Below, one piece after another: positions 28,342 to 37,695 of a DNA stretch of 64,000 nucleotides. The notes beneath the pieces are model-generated. The model did not search any database. It worked only from the letters and a program-made list of their open reading frames with translations, and was not told the origin of the DNA. Source of the stretch: Mycobacterium lehmannii (GTDB lineage Bacteria; Actinomycetota; Actinomycetes; Mycobacteriales; Mycobacteriaceae); NCBI RefSeq assembly GCF_002245535.1, contig NZ_NKCN01000021.1, positions 1 to 64,000 on the forward strand, read 5' to 3'. Position numbers and translations under genes: made by a program. The number at the start of each line of letters is the position of its first letter. Position 1 is the first letter of the stretch.

Positions 28342-29690
28342 CGTCCGGCCTCCGGCGATGAAAGGTGGGCCTGCCCACCGGGAGCGGGCACCGCGACCGG
28401 AGACGGTGTCGGGTCCGCGGTCGAGCGCATGGCCGGCGGCGCCTCGGCGGGCGGTCCCGGCGGCGGCCCGCCTGGGGGCGGTGCCGGCAGCGGCTCGCGG
28501 TATGGATAGCAGCCGGGTCCCGGCAACGGCAGCCCGGGCGGCCCACACGCTTGATCGCCGGGATTGCCGGTGATGGCGTCGGGCACCGTCAGTCGCGGTT
28601 CACCGCCTTGACCTGTCCGCGGGAACGGCACCGGCAGCGCCGGTGTCCCCGGCTGACCGACCTGTGGGTCGGACAGCTCCGACGGCAGCTTCACGTTGGG
28701 GTCCAGGCCGAGGTCGGAGAACGCGGCATCGATGAACGGCTGAAGGAACTGGCCGGGCAACAGGTTGGCGACGTAGTTCTTGAAGAACGGACCACCCGAG
28801 ACCGATTCACCCAGCGACATCACATAGTCGGTCAGCAACGAGAGCGACTTCTGCACGCGTTCCTTGCGATTGTCGATGATCGTCAGCACGCCGTTGAGCT
28901 TGTCCAGTGCGGGCCGAAGGGTTTCGCGGTTCTCGCCGATGAAACCCTGCAGCTGCCCGCTCAGCGCCGAGATGTTGCCCGAGATCTCATCGAGTGCGGC
29001 GCTTTGGTTTTGCAGCTCGGCCAGCAGCGCGTTGGTGTCGGTCACCAGACTCACGATCTGGTTGCTGCGCTCGGCCAGCACCTTGGTGGCCTTGTCGGCG
29101 TTGCCGAGCAACCCCCGCAACTGCGCGTCACGTTCGTTCAGCGTGTCGGAGAACCGCGCCACACCCTCGATCGCGATCTTCAACTCCGGTGGAGTGTCGG
29201 AGAACGTGGCCGACAACACCCGCAGCGATTCGGACAACTGGTCGGTGTTCAAACCGCTGATCGCCGTGGCCAACTCGCCCAGCGCGTCGGGCAGCTCATA
29301 GGGCGACGTCGTGCGGTCGAGCGGGATCGTGCCTTCCTGCCGGCCGTCGCCGCGGGAGGTGACCTCGAGGATCTTCGTGCCCAGCAGGCCCTCGGTCTTG
29401 ATCGCCGCCTCGGTGCGATCCCCCAGCCGGATGTCGCTGTCGACGGTGAACGTCACCAGGGCGCGCGGTCCGTCCAGCTCTATCGATTTGACCCGGCCGA
29501 CCTCGAATCCCGAAACACGCACGGCCTTACCGGCTTGCAGCCCGCCCACCTCGGCGAAGTAGGCCGAGTACTCGCTGCCCTGCAAGAACGGCAGCCGATC
29601 GTAGTTCAGCGCCCCCAGCACGATGCCGATCGTCAACGCCAGCCCGATGGCTCCGATGACGGTCTGATTCCGTTCCGAGAAGGACCTCAT
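28338..29690 (-). CDS. mceC: MCE family protein, MceC type
   Basis: The ATG at 29690 overlaps the mceB stop (ATGA) and gives 450 residues. An N-terminal membrane helix (AIGLALTIGIVLGAL) precedes an MCE domain with YFAEVGGLQAGKAVRVSGFEVGRV and a long amphipathic helical region. The C-terminal 100 residues are extremely Pro-rich (PLPAPPPGGPPPGPPAEAPP), a common MceC/MceD tail whose role is not established. Confidence 0.92.
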   Translation of the reverse strand: MRSFSERNQTVIGAIGLALTIGIVLGALNYDRLPFLQGSEYSAYFAEVGGLQAGKAVRVSGFEVGRVKSIELDGPRALVTFTVDSDIRLGDRTEAAIKTEGLLGTKILEVTSRGDGRQEGTIPLDRTTSPYELPDALGELATAISGLNTDQLSESLRVLSATFSDTPPELKIAIEGVARFSDTLNERDAQLRGLLGNADKATKVLAERSNQIVSLVTDTNALLAELQNQSAALDEISGNISALSGQLQGFIGENRETLRPALDKLNGVLTIIDNRKERVQKSLSLLTDYVMSLGESVSGGPFFKNYVANLLPGQFLQPFIDAAFSDLGLDPNVKLPSELSDPQVGQPGTPALPVPFPRTGQGGEPRLTVPDAITGNPGDQACGPPGLPLPGPGCYPYREPLPAPPPGGPPPGPPAEAPPAMRSTADPTPSPVAVPAPGGQAHLSSPEAGR

Positions 29691-30727
29691 CGCGGCGCAC
29701 ACCTCCCGGTGGACTGCCCGGCAACCTTCACATACACCGGCTGGCCGCCCTTGCCGTTGAGTTTGAGCACGATGTCGCAGAGATAGAAGTTGAAGAAGTC
29801 GCCGTAAAGCCCTTGCCGCGCCAGCGCTTGATGGGCATCCGGCAGGGTGTTCAGCAGGTTGTCGAAGTATTCGTGGTCAGCCACCACGATGCCCGCGGCG
29901 CGGTCCGTTTCCTGGACCGTCTTGCGCAACGGTGGCCGGGCCTGGTCCAACAGGTCCGCGACGGTTCCGGCCGCTTCGTTGGTGTACGCCAGCCCGTTGC
30001 TGATGTCCGCTCTGCGCTCCGCCAGGGTCCCGACCAGTTCGCTGAGCGCGTCGACTGCCTTCGCAAACTGGTCGTTCTGATCACCGAGCGATCCCAGCAC
30101 CACGTTGAGGTTGACGATGACGTCCCCGATCAGACGGTCCCGGTCCGCCAAAGTCGTTGTCAGCGCTGCGGTCTGGGACAGGAACGAGTTGATGGTCGCC
30201 CCCTGTCCCTGCAGCGCGTGGATCAGCTGACTCGACAGCGCGTTGACCTGGTCTGGATCCAGCGCACGGAATAGCGGCCGGAAGCCGCCGATCAGCGCGT
30301 CGAGGTCGAGCGCCGGAGACGTGCGGGCGAACGGAATCGTGCCGCCGGGCTCGAGCTTCTTGACTCCGCCCGCGCCCTCCTCGAGTGCCAGGTAACGGCC
30401 GCCGATGAGGTCGTCGTATCGGATGACGGCCCTGCTGCCTTCGGTCAGCACCACCGACTGGTCCGCGTTGAACTCGACCCGCGCGGTGGTATCCGGTTGA
30501 ATGGCAACCTTTTCCACGCTGCCGACCTCGACGCCGGCGATGCGCACGAAGTCCCCGTTCTCCAGGCCGGTGACATTGGTGAACTCGGCGACATAGCTGT
30601 TGGTGGCCTCCCCGAAGCGCATCTCGCCGAAGACCGCGAACAGTCCGAACACGCCGAGCAGGCAGACAGCCAGGAACACGCCGAGACGCACCGCGTCTCG
30701 GCGAACCCTGGCGTTCATGCTGGACAT
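29687..30727 (-). CDS. mceB: MCE family protein, MceB type
   Basis: A 346-residue MCE protein without the Pro-rich tail, as usual for MceB. The membrane helix is LGVFLAVCLLGVFGLFAVFG, and the MCE domain contains EFTNVTGLENGDFVRIAGVEVGSVEKV. The C-terminus carries two Cys (FYLCDIVL and GRCAPR), conserved in MceB proteins and probably disulfide-linked. GAGAGGTG precedes the ATG at 30727; an ATG at 30718 is an alternative. It begins 28 bp after the mceA stop. Confidence 0.92.
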   Translation of the reverse strand: MSSMNARVRRDAVRLGVFLAVCLLGVFGLFAVFGEMRFGEATNSYVAEFTNVTGLENGDFVRIAGVEVGSVEKVAIQPDTTARVEFNADQSVVLTEGSRAVIRYDDLIGGRYLALEEGAGGVKKLEPGGTIPFARTSPALDLDALIGGFRPLFRALDPDQVNALSSQLIHALQGQGATINSFLSQTAALTTTLADRDRLIGDVIVNLNVVLGSLGDQNDQFAKAVDALSELVGTLAERRADISNGLAYTNEAAGTVADLLDQARPPLRKTVQETDRAAGIVVADHEYFDNLLNTLPDAHQALARQGLYGDFFNFYLCDIVLKLNGKGGQPVYVKVAGQSTGRCAPR

Positions 30728-30755
30728 GGCGTGTCACCTCTCATGGCGTCGTGGA

Positions 30756-32216
30756 TCATCCGAACGGGGGGCCCGGTCGGGCCGGCGTCGGCAGCGGTGT
30801 CGGCCGCAGCGGCGTGGGCTGCACCTGGGCCGGCGAGTGGACGATGAACGGCTCAGAACCCGGTGTGGGACCGGGATCCCGCGGCGCCATCGGCGGCGGT
30901 GCGGCCGGCAGGCCCGGCCACAGCGGAGTGCCGTCGTCGGCGTACAGGTCGGCACCGTAAGCCGGGGCGCCCGGGTACGGGATCGGACCTATCGCGGGTC
31001 CGCCGAACAGGTTGCGCACGCTCGGCGGTTCGGGCACCGCACGGGTGGTCGGCAAGTAGTTGGCGTATCCCGGGAAGCCGATGCCGGGGTTGGGCCGCCA
31101 GTCGATTCCGGTGCCGAACCCGGTGTTGGTGACGAGGTTGCGCACCGGCCAGTTCTGCGCGACGTCGGGCAGCGAGCCGCAACTGGGCTTACCGCCCGGC
31201 CCGCCCTTGGCGCCGACGATCGGCAGGTGATTGGGGTACCGATACGGGTCGTCACCGACGCCCAGGGCAACGTCCAGCACCAGGGTCCGGCCGTTACCGC
31301 CCGGCGCGTCGTACCCGCCGGTGTCCAGCAGGGTCTTGGCACCGGTCAGCAGGCAGGTGTATTCAGGGCTGTACTTGTACAGCAGGTTCGTCGTCGGCTC
31401 GAGCACGTTGATGGACTTGATCAGGTTGGCCTGGTTCGGCGCCAGCAGGTTGATTCCGCTGTTGGAGAGCCCGATGGTGGCCATCAGCAGCGCATCCAAC
31501 TGGCTGGCCTGGGCGGTGATCGTGGCGCTCGTGGTGCTGAGCGCGTCCAAGGTGCTCAGAATGTCCTGTGCCGCAGCGCTGTACGTGTCGTTGAAATCCC
31601 GCAGCGCGCGCAGGTCGGCGGTCACCGTCTCGTAGCGCGGATTGACTTCGAGCAGAACCTGATTCGCGTCGGTGGTGGCCTGACCGATCAGCTCGCCCTG
31701 ACCACGGACCCCCTCGGCGAGCGCGTACAGCGTGCTGTTGAGCTTGGCCGGGTCGATCTGTTCGAGCACGTCGACGATGTTTTGAAACACCGTGTTGGCT
31801 TCGACGGTGACGTTGCGCGACTCGATCACCTGACCGGCGGCCAGGTGCTGTGAACTCGGATCGTTCGGATAGATCAAATCGACGAACTTGGCCCCGAACA
31901 CCGTCGTCGCCCGGATCTGCGCCTCGACGTTGGACGGGATGAACTGGAGCTTGTCCTTGTCGATCTCCAGCTTCAACGCCACCGGCTGGCTGCCACCCTG
32001 GATTGCGGAGACCCGACCGACCTGCACGCCGCGCAACTTGACCTTGGCGTCGGTTTCCATCACCAGACCCGAGCGGTCGGATGTCAGCGTGACCGTCTCG
32101 GTCGACCTGAAGGCGCCGACGAACAGGGCATACGTCAGCCAGATCGCGGCGGCGAGGATCACCACGAGGATCAACGTCCACCACGCGGGGTGCAGGCCTT
32201 CGTCTTCTATGTCCAT
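30756..32216 (-). CDS. mceA: MCE family protein, MceA type
   Basis: A 486-residue protein with an N-terminal membrane helix (WWTLILVVILAAAIWLTYALFVG), MCE domain (SDRSGLVMETDAKVKLRGVQVGRVSAI), the MceA-specific block RATTVFGAKFVDLIYP, and the MceA C-terminal region with EYTCLLTGAK and a Cys pair partner (KPSCGSLPD). The final 100 residues are Pro/Gly-rich. It follows yrbEB by 2 bp. Which paralogous operon (mce1 to mce6) this is cannot be settled from the sequence alone: the Mce3R-type double TetR, FadD5 and KstR site that would mark mce3, mce1 or mce4 are all absent. Confidence 0.93.
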   Translation of the reverse strand: MDIEDEGLHPAWWTLILVVILAAAIWLTYALFVGAFRSTETVTLTSDRSGLVMETDAKVKLRGVQVGRVSAIQGGSQPVALKLEIDKDKLQFIPSNVEAQIRATTVFGAKFVDLIYPNDPSSQHLAAGQVIESRNVTVEANTVFQNIVDVLEQIDPAKLNSTLYALAEGVRGQGELIGQATTDANQVLLEVNPRYETVTADLRALRDFNDTYSAAAQDILSTLDALSTTSATITAQASQLDALLMATIGLSNSGINLLAPNQANLIKSINVLEPTTNLLYKYSPEYTCLLTGAKTLLDTGGYDAPGGNGRTLVLDVALGVGDDPYRYPNHLPIVGAKGGPGGKPSCGSLPDVAQNWPVRNLVTNTGFGTGIDWRPNPGIGFPGYANYLPTTRAVPEPPSVRNLFGGPAIGPIPYPGAPAYGADLYADDGTPLWPGLPAAPPPMAPRDPGPTPGSEPFIVHSPAQVQPTPLRPTPLPTPARPGPPFG

Positions 32217-32218
32217 GA

Positions 32219-33073
32219 TCAGCCGGCCAGGTTGAAGTTGCCGGATTGACCGTAGACAGCGAGCGACAGCATCACCAGCACGAAGGCCGAGACGATGAGC
32301 GAGGTGCGCACCGCCCGCCCGACGGCCTCACCGACGCCCGCGGGTCCACCTCGCGCGGTGTAGCCGTAGTAGGTGTGGACCAGCATGATCATCACTGAGA
32401 GCGCGATGGTTTGACCGAACGACCACATCAAATCCGTGGGGTTGAGGAACGTCCTGAAGTAGTGGTCGTATACGCCCGTCGACTGACCGTAGATCACGGT
32501 GGTGCCGAAGCGTGCCGCCCAGAACGCGGCGATCACGCCGACGCAGTACAGCGGGATCACGACCAGGAATCCGGCGACTACCCGCGTCGATGCGAGGTAG
32601 GCGATGCTTCGGATGCCCATCACTTCCAGCGCGTCGACCTCCTCGTTGATCCGCATGGCGCCCAGTTGCGCGGTGGCGCCCGCGCCGATGGTGGCCGACA
32701 ACGCCACCGCCGTCGTCGCCGGCGCGATCAGCCGCACATTGAAGAACGCCGAGGCGAAACCGGTCAGCGCCTCGACGCCGATCTCGGAGAAGTCGGTGTA
32801 GCCCTGCACCGCCACCAGGGCGCCGGTCGTCACGGTGAGGAAGCCGACGATGGCCACCGTGCCGCCGATGATGATGAGCGCCCCGGCCCCAAGGCCCATC
32901 TGGGCGATGATCCGGATCAACTCGACCTGGTAGTGCACGACGGTGTAGCGGATCGACGTCAGGGTGCGGCCGAAGAACTTGGCTTGCATCCCGACTCGGT
33001 TCCACGGATCGGCGACGCTCTTGAACCGGGCTTTCAGCCAGGGGAACTGGGAATGCGGCCTGGAAACAGTCAC
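32219..33073 (-). CDS. yrbEB: YrbEB family permease (MlaE-like)
   Basis: The GTG at 33073 overlaps the yrbEA stop and gives 284 residues. It is a MlaE-type ABC permease with about five membrane helices. The conserved coupling segment reads TIGAGATAQLGAMRINEEVDALEVMGI, where the EExDAL motif contacts the ATPase (Mkl/MceG, encoded elsewhere). With YrbEA it forms the inner-membrane part of the Mce lipid importer. Confidence 0.94.
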   Translation of the reverse strand: MTVSRPHSQFPWLKARFKSVADPWNRVGMQAKFFGRTLTSIRYTVVHYQVELIRIIAQMGLGAGALIIIGGTVAIVGFLTVTTGALVAVQGYTDFSEIGVEALTGFASAFFNVRLIAPATTAVALSATIGAGATAQLGAMRINEEVDALEVMGIRSIAYLASTRVVAGFLVVIPLYCVGVIAAFWAARFGTTVIYGQSTGVYDHYFRTFLNPTDLMWSFGQTIALSVMIMLVHTYYGYTARGGPAGVGEAVGRAVRTSLIVSAFVLVMLSLAVYGQSGNFNLAG

Positions 33074-33837
33074 ATCGTCACCTTCACCGCGACCGCGGTC
33101 GCGACGATGTTGATCGCGAACAACGCCATGAACGTGAAAACCACGGTTTCGTTGACCGCGTTGCCGACGCCGGCAGGTCCTCCGCCGACGGAAATGCCCT
33201 TGTAGCAAGCGATCATGCCTGCGGACAAGCCGAACAGCGCGGCCTTGAGCAACGCGATGATGACGTCGGTGGTTCCGATGAGCAACGTCAGACCGGCGGC
33301 GAACGCACCCGGTGAGACGTTCTGAATGTAGACCACGAAGAAGTATGCGCCGGCCAGCCCGACGAGGATCACGGTCGCCGACAACGCCAGCGACACCAGG
33401 GTCGCGGCCGCCACGCGTGGAACGACCAGCGCCTGAATGGGATTCACACCCATTACCCGCAGCGCATCGAGTTCTTCGCGGATGGTGCGCGCGCCGAGGT
33501 CCGCGCACATTGCGGTGGCGCCTGCGCCCGCGACCACCAGCACCGTCACGATCGGGCCGATCTGGCGTACGGTTCCGAGCGCCGCGCCCGTTCCGGAGAA
33601 GTCGGCGGCGCCGAACTCCACCAACAGAATATTGAACGTGAAGGTCAGCAACACCGTATACGGAATGGTCAGCATCAGCGTCGGCAGTATCGAAACGCGT
33701 GCGACGAACCACGACTGAGAGATGAACTCACGCCACGCGAAAGGTGGCCGAAACATCCACACGAAGGTGTCGAGCGCCATGGAGTAGAAGCCGCCGAACG
33801 CGCGCACGGGCTTTGCAATTGCATTGACAGCGACCAT
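33070..33837 (-). CDS. yrbEA: YrbEA family permease (MlaE-like)
   Basis: The ATG at 33837, preceded by GGGAG at good spacing, gives 255 residues, the usual YrbEA length; in-frame GTG at 33909 and ATG at 33942 would add 24-35 residues with no family similarity. The permease motif is present as DLGARTIREELDALRVMGVNP, with five to six helices. First structural gene of the operon, 248 bp downstream of the TetR gene stop. That gap has no gene and presumably holds the operon promoter. Confidence 0.93.
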   Translation of the reverse strand: MVAVNAIAKPVRAFGGFYSMALDTFVWMFRPPFAWREFISQSWFVARVSILPTLMLTIPYTVLLTFTFNILLVEFGAADFSGTGAALGTVRQIGPIVTVLVVAGAGATAMCADLGARTIREELDALRVMGVNPIQALVVPRVAAATLVSLALSATVILVGLAGAYFFVVYIQNVSPGAFAAGLTLLIGTTDVIIALLKAALFGLSAGMIACYKGISVGGGPAGVGNAVNETVVFTFMALFAINIVATAVAVKVTM

Positions 33838-34085
33838 CAGTCGGCTCCCACCCGCGCGCTTCGCACTGCCATCTGCACTGCCATAGCCCGCTCCGACCTT
33901 CCCTGACACCAACAACCCGCGCCCGTGATGGCTGTGGCGCAAGGGTACACACAGCCGGACGTCCGGGAACCGTATATCGGGATTTTGCGGTTGAGCAACC
34001 GCCGACGTCGCTCAGCCGAGTTTCCCCACGACAGGGGCCAGTGGCTAACTTTCGCGCACGGCCTCCTCGAGGTCAGCGATGACGC

Positions 34086-34736
34086 TCATCGTTCTTCGGC
34101 GACGAACTGCCTGGCGCCCAGCGCGCGGAGCGCGAAGTCGAGCACGCGGGCCTTGGCCAGGCGCAGACCCTCGTGGTCGTCGAAGGTCTGGCTGATCAAC
34201 ACGCGACTGATGATCGCGTTGATGGCTACCGCATCCTGCTCGGGGTCGGCCAGCGGAAACGAACCGTGGTCGCGGCCGCGCCGCAGAATCTCTACCAGTG
34301 AGCGCTCGCGATCGGCGTGTGCCTTCTCGCGCGTCTCGCGATAGCCCTTGGCGGCGCGGACCTCGTCGGAGTCGATGACGGTGAAGTGCATCCGCATCTC
34401 CTCGTCGTGGATCAGCCCGAACATCGCCTCGATCCAGGCTTCGAGTTGCTCGGCGGGCGCACCCGACTTCTCCTCGAGGACGCGGTCGAGGCGCCGCGCC
34501 AACGCGTCGGTCTCCTCGCGCAGCATGGCGAGGAACAACTCGTCCTTGGATTCGAAGTGACGGTAGAAAGCGCGGGTCGAGACTTCGGCCCGCTGCAGAA
34601 TCGCAGCGACCGGAACGGGTCCCGTGTGTGGTTGCGACAAACAGGCGTAAGCAGCCTCGATGATGCGCTCACGGTCATGGGCGGCAAACTCGGGCTGCAC
34701 GAGCGCAAAGTATATTGACGCCCTCATCGCGGACAT
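34086..34736 (-). CDS. TetR family transcriptional regulator
   Basis: The ATG at 34736 gives 216 residues; ATG at 34727 is an alternative. The helix-turn-helix is VPVAAILQRAEVSTRAFYRHFESKDELFLAML at about residues 40-72. The C-terminal half is a typical helical ligand domain (LEAWIEAMFGLIHDEEMRMHF). It lies directly upstream of the yrbE-mce operon on the same strand and is divergent from an alpha/beta hydrolase gene, so it may control both. It is a single-domain TetR and not the double-domain Mce3R. Confidence 0.88.
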   Translation of the reverse strand: MSAMRASIYFALVQPEFAAHDRERIIEAAYACLSQPHTGPVPVAAILQRAEVSTRAFYRHFESKDELFLAMLREETDALARRLDRVLEEKSGAPAEQLEAWIEAMFGLIHDEEMRMHFTVIDSDEVRAAKGYRETREKAHADRERSLVEILRRGRDHGSFPLADPEQDAVAINAIISRVLISQTFDDHEGLRLAKARVLDFALRALGARQFVAEER

Positions 34737-34799
34737 CGGGATCGACGGAAATTCCCGGTAGGTAACGTGAGCCACTGGGGCGAGCCGGAGAGGACGGCC

Positions 34800-35657
34800 G
34801 TGAGCGCGACTGACAGCGAACCGCAGACCGTTAAGTTCCGCGGGTCGGAGGACATCACCTTGGTGGCCGACGAGTGGAACCGTGGTGCGCAGACGCAGCA
34901 ACCCTCCGTCCTGCTGCTGCACGGCGGCGGCCAGAACCGTTACTCGTGGAAGCAGACCGGACACGTTCTGGCCGGTCTGGGTCTGCACGTGGTCGCGCTG
35001 GACAGCCGGGGACACGGCGACAGCGACCGGGCACCGGGCGCCAACTACACCGTTGACGCGTTGAGTGCGGACACGCTTGCGGTCATCGAGCAGATCGGGC
35101 GTCCGGTCGCCTTGATCGGCGCGAGTATGGGCGGGATGACGGGCATGCTGGCTTCCGCCGCCGCGGGACCCGAAAAGGTCACCAAGCTCGTGCTCGTCGA
35201 CGTGGTGCCGCGGTACGAGAAGGACGGCAGCGCGCGCATTCGCGAGTTCATGTCAAGCGGCATAGACGGATTCGAGACCCTCGACGAGGCGGCCGACGCG
35301 GTCGCCGCATATCTGCCGTACCGCAAGCGGCCGCGCAACCCCGAAGGTCTGAAGAAGAACCTGCGATTTCGCGACGGACGCTGGTTCTGGCATTGGGATC
35401 CGGCGTTTCTCACCGCGCCGATCGACGACCGGTTCGTCCGCGAGGAGAAGCTCGAGCACGCGGTGATGAGCTTGACCATCCCGATCCTGTTGATCCGTGG
35501 GAAGCTTTCCGACGTGGTCAGCACCGCGGGGGTTAAGGACTTCCTGGAGAAGGTGCCGCGAGCGGAATTCGTCGAGCTCTCCGAGGCCGGGCACACCGCG
35601 GCCGGCGACGACAACGACGCTTTCTCCGAAGTGGTGGTCCAATTCGTCAGCCGGTGA
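34800..35657 (+). CDS. alpha/beta hydrolase
   Basis: The GTG at 34800, preceded by GGAGAGG at 8 bases, gives 285 residues; a GTG at 34767 would add 11. The hydrolase motifs are LLLHGGGQNRYSW (oxyanion loop), DSRGHGDSDRA, the nucleophile elbow GASMGGMTG with Ser, IRGKLSDVV for the acid and EAGHTAAG for the His. It resembles ester or C-C bond hydrolases; the substrate is unknown. Its start is 63 bp from the divergent TetR gene, a probable regulatory pair. Confidence 0.85.
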   Translation: MSATDSEPQTVKFRGSEDITLVADEWNRGAQTQQPSVLLLHGGGQNRYSWKQTGHVLAGLGLHVVALDSRGHGDSDRAPGANYTVDALSADTLAVIEQIGRPVALIGASMGGMTGMLASAAAGPEKVTKLVLVDVVPRYEKDGSARIREFMSSGIDGFETLDEAADAVAAYLPYRKRPRNPEGLKKNLRFRDGRWFWHWDPAFLTAPIDDRFVREEKLEHAVMSLTIPILLIRGKLSDVVSTAGVKDFLEKVPRAEFVELSEAGHTAAGDDNDAFSEVVVQFVSR

Positions 35658-35677
35658 CTCACGACCGCTGCATGCGC

Positions 35678-35734
35678 CGAAACTGAACCTCCGCGTCAAG
35701 AAATCGTGATGATTCGTGCAGAAGTTCAGTTTCG
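35678..35734. terminator. inverted repeat between convergent genes
   Basis: CGAAACTGAAC at 35678-35688 is perfectly complementary to GTTCAGTTTCG at 35724-35734, with a 35-base loop. It occupies most of the 85 bp between the stops of the hydrolase and the convergent hypothetical gene, suiting a bidirectional terminator. The long loop makes it less typical than a simple hairpin. Confidence 0.4.
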
Positions 35735-35742
35735 AGTCGCCG

Positions 35743-36714
35743 TCAGGCCAGCAGTGACACTGCCTCGTGAGGAGTGTTGGTCAGGATCTCGAACATCGCG
35801 CGCCGGTTGGCCGTCAACTCGGCGCGCTCGAACGCCTTGCCCGCCACCTGGATTCGGCAGCTGGCGATCGCGGAGTTGTAGCAGTATTTCGTCGCGCCGT
35901 CGGTGTCGGTGTACGTCAGCCCGATCACGTCGGACGGTTGCGTCACGATCTCGCCCTCGATCATCTGGTCGGCGACCCGCCCGCCGAACGTCCATGTGAA
36001 CGGCTGGTAGTGGCCGTGGGTCTGCAGGCTGCCGCGGATCGAGCGCACGGCGAACTCCTGACCGGCATGCCGGAACACGAACAATGTCACACCGGGCAAC
36101 AGCACCGGGCCGAACGCCGCTCGGGCAGTGACGATCTCGAGCGTCGTATCCGGTGCGTCGTCGAACCCGCAGACCTGCCCGTATGCGTACGACGGTGTGT
36201 GCCGCGTGCCCCAGTTGTGGTTGACGCTGCCGGTCCAGCCGTCGACAACGAGGCGGACATCGTCGAGTTCGAGCAACCCGTCGAAGCGCGCGAGGGGATG
36301 GCGCACCGTCGTCTTGGCGGTCGGAATCCGCGCCGCGTAGGCACGGTCGGTGAGCAGCCGGACCGGTGCTTCGTCGCCCGGGGTGATGCGCAGGTCCCAC
36401 CGCGCCGAGCGGGGCCCACCGGTGACCACGCCCTCGGCCGACCGGTCGTCGAGGACGGTCGCGGCGATGCGCGCGGTCCAGTCCTCGCAGCCGTAGTCGG
36501 CCGACTCGATCGGGTACGGCTCCTTGAGCGCGCGGTTGCCCGCGCCGTCGGGGTCGAAGACCATCACCCACACGTCTGCGACCGCCTCCCCTGCCGCGGG
36601 AAGCAGCAGCGTCTCCCGGAGCCACAGCGCCTGAGGCAGGTCAGGGTGGTTGGCGCGGATGTAGCGACTCTCGTAATACGGGGGCTCCGCAGACGTCACC
36701 GATTCAGCATCCAA
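35743..36714 (-). CDS. hypothetical protein, lipocalin-like (AttH/CrtC-type) fold possible
   Basis: A 323-residue soluble protein, very probably real by length and codon use, with start TTG at 36714 or GTG at 36699. The sequence reads as two beta-rich halves, with features such as [15 protein letters not shown] near residue 165 and [18 protein letters not shown] near residue 245. The NHNWG segment recalls the two-domain lipocalin-like proteins related to hydroxyneurosporene synthase, but I am not certain of the family. There is no signal peptide. It is divergent from the cyclase gene with only 10 bp between starts, so the two probably share a promoter zone or are leaderless. Confidence 0.7.
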   Translation of the reverse strand: MDAESVTSAEPPYYESRYIRANHPDLPQALWLRETLLLPAAGEAVADVWVMVFDPDGAGNRALKEPYPIESADYGCEDWTARIAATVLDDRSAEGVVTGGPRSARWDLRITPGDEAPVRLLTDRAYAARIPTAKTTVRHPLARFDGLLELDDVRLVVDGWTGSVNHNWGTRHTPSYAYGQVCGFDDAPDTTLEIVTARAAFGPVLLPGVTLFVFRHAGQEFAVRSIRGSLQTHGHYQPFTWTFGGRVADQMIEGEIVTQPSDVIGLTYTDTDGATKYCYNSAIASCRIQVAGKAFERAELTANRRAMFEILTNTPHEAVSLLA

Positions 36715-36724
36715 TACTTGGTGT

Positions 36725-37510
36725 GTGACCGGTGCCCAGATCGTGGCCTACGTATTGGCGATTGTGGCGGCGGCCGAAGCCGTCGCGCTGGCCGTGCTGT
36801 GGATCCGCTACACCCGCCAGCGTGAGGAACTCGACGAAGCCCGTCGGCGTCTGGACACCAGGAACATGCTGTTCAGCGGCGGCCGCGAGGCGGTAAAGCA
36901 GGTGTGGCAGACCGCGAACATCCTGCGCAAGGACGGCCTCGGCGCGGCCGTGCGGTCCTCGATCGAGGATCTTGCGGACTGGGCCGAGGTCGAACGACCG
37001 GACCTGGCGCGGCTCTCGCCGAGCGGCAAGATGGTGATCATGTTCTCCGACATCGAGGAGTCGACGGCGCTCAACGAACGCATCGGCGACCGCGCCTGGG
37101 TCCGGCTGCTGGGCCGCCACGACAAGATGGTGCGCCGCCACGTAAAGAAACACTCAGGTTATGTGGTCAAGAGCCAGGGCGATGGTTTCATGGTGGCCTT
37201 CGCCCAACCGGAGGAGGCCGTGCGCTGCAGTATTGAGGTGCAGCAGTCACTTCGTCGTCCGCCCAACGGTATTCGCGTTCGAATGGGTATTCACATGGGC
37301 AAATCGGTGCGCCGCGGTGACGACCTGTTCGGACGCAATGTCGCGATGGCCGCCCGCGTGGCGAACGAAGCCAACGGCGGCGAGGTTCTGGTGAGCGAGG
37401 TGGTGCGCGACGCGCTCGCCGACGTCGGGGACATCGAGTTCGACGACGGCCGCGACGCCGAACTCAAGGGGTTCAACGGATCACACCGGCTCTATGCCGT
37501 CGCGTCCTGA
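36725..37510 (+). CDS. membrane-anchored class III adenylate/guanylate cyclase, divergent
   Basis: A 261-residue protein from a GTG: one N-terminal membrane helix ([21 protein letters not shown]), a charged linker, and a class III cyclase domain at about 100-260. The metal-binding Asp residues are D109 ([10 protein letters not shown]) and D153 ([10 protein letters not shown]), with the purine-specifying Lys149 before it. In the last motif, [12 protein letters not shown], the transition-state Arg211 is present but Ala207 replaces the usual Asn. The enzyme may be weak, or use N205 instead. From memory, M. tuberculosis Rv1120c is a related fragment. Confidence 0.85.
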   Translation: MTGAQIVAYVLAIVAAAEAVALAVLWIRYTRQREELDEARRRLDTRNMLFSGGREAVKQVWQTANILRKDGLGAAVRSSIEDLADWAEVERPDLARLSPSGKMVIMFSDIEESTALNERIGDRAWVRLLGRHDKMVRRHVKKHSGYVVKSQGDGFMVAFAQPEEAVRCSIEVQQSLRRPPNGIRVRMGIHMGKSVRRGDDLFGRNVAMAARVANEANGGEVLVSEVVRDALADVGDIEFDDGRDAELKGFNGSHRLYAVAS

Positions 37511-37668
37511 CCGTCGGCGTTGGTCTCGGCCACCCGCTGGTGTAGCCGCGCCCTGATGTCATCGGGTGTGTACGAATTGCGGCGCCGCTGATCGCGCGCG
37601 ACCAGCGCCCCGCCTGCCACCACACCCGCCACACTCGCCAGCCCGACCCACTTCCAGATACCGCGCAT
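37492..37668 (-). CDS. small single-pass membrane protein (58 aa)
   Basis: The ATG at 37668 gives 58 residues: [20 protein letters not shown] begins a single membrane helix, and a basic cytoplasmic tail follows ([20 protein letters not shown]) with amphipathic character. Small proteins of this layout are common in mycobacteria, with unknown function. The last 19 bases overlap the end of the cyclase gene on the other strand. The longer open frame to 38160 runs through the next gene and is not real. Confidence 0.6.
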   Translation of the reverse strand: MRGIWKWVGLASVAGVVAGGALVARDQRRRNSYTPDDIRARLHQRVAETNADGQDATA

Positions 37669-37695
37669 GACGCTCAGTCTGCCTAAGCTGCGGAT

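Noticed and set aside
28342-28548. Longer mceD start inside mceC
   Set aside because: It overlaps the Pro-rich mceC tail out of frame, while the ATG at 28341 overlaps the mceC stop in the way typical of this operon.
33838-33942. Longer YrbEA starts at 33909 and 33942
   Set aside because: Not excluded, but YrbEA proteins begin near the ATG at 33837, which also has a good ribosome-binding site.
33838-34085. KstR site before the mce operon
   Set aside because: I looked for TnnAACnnGTTnnA between the TetR and yrbEA genes and found none, so control by KstR as in mce4 is not supported.
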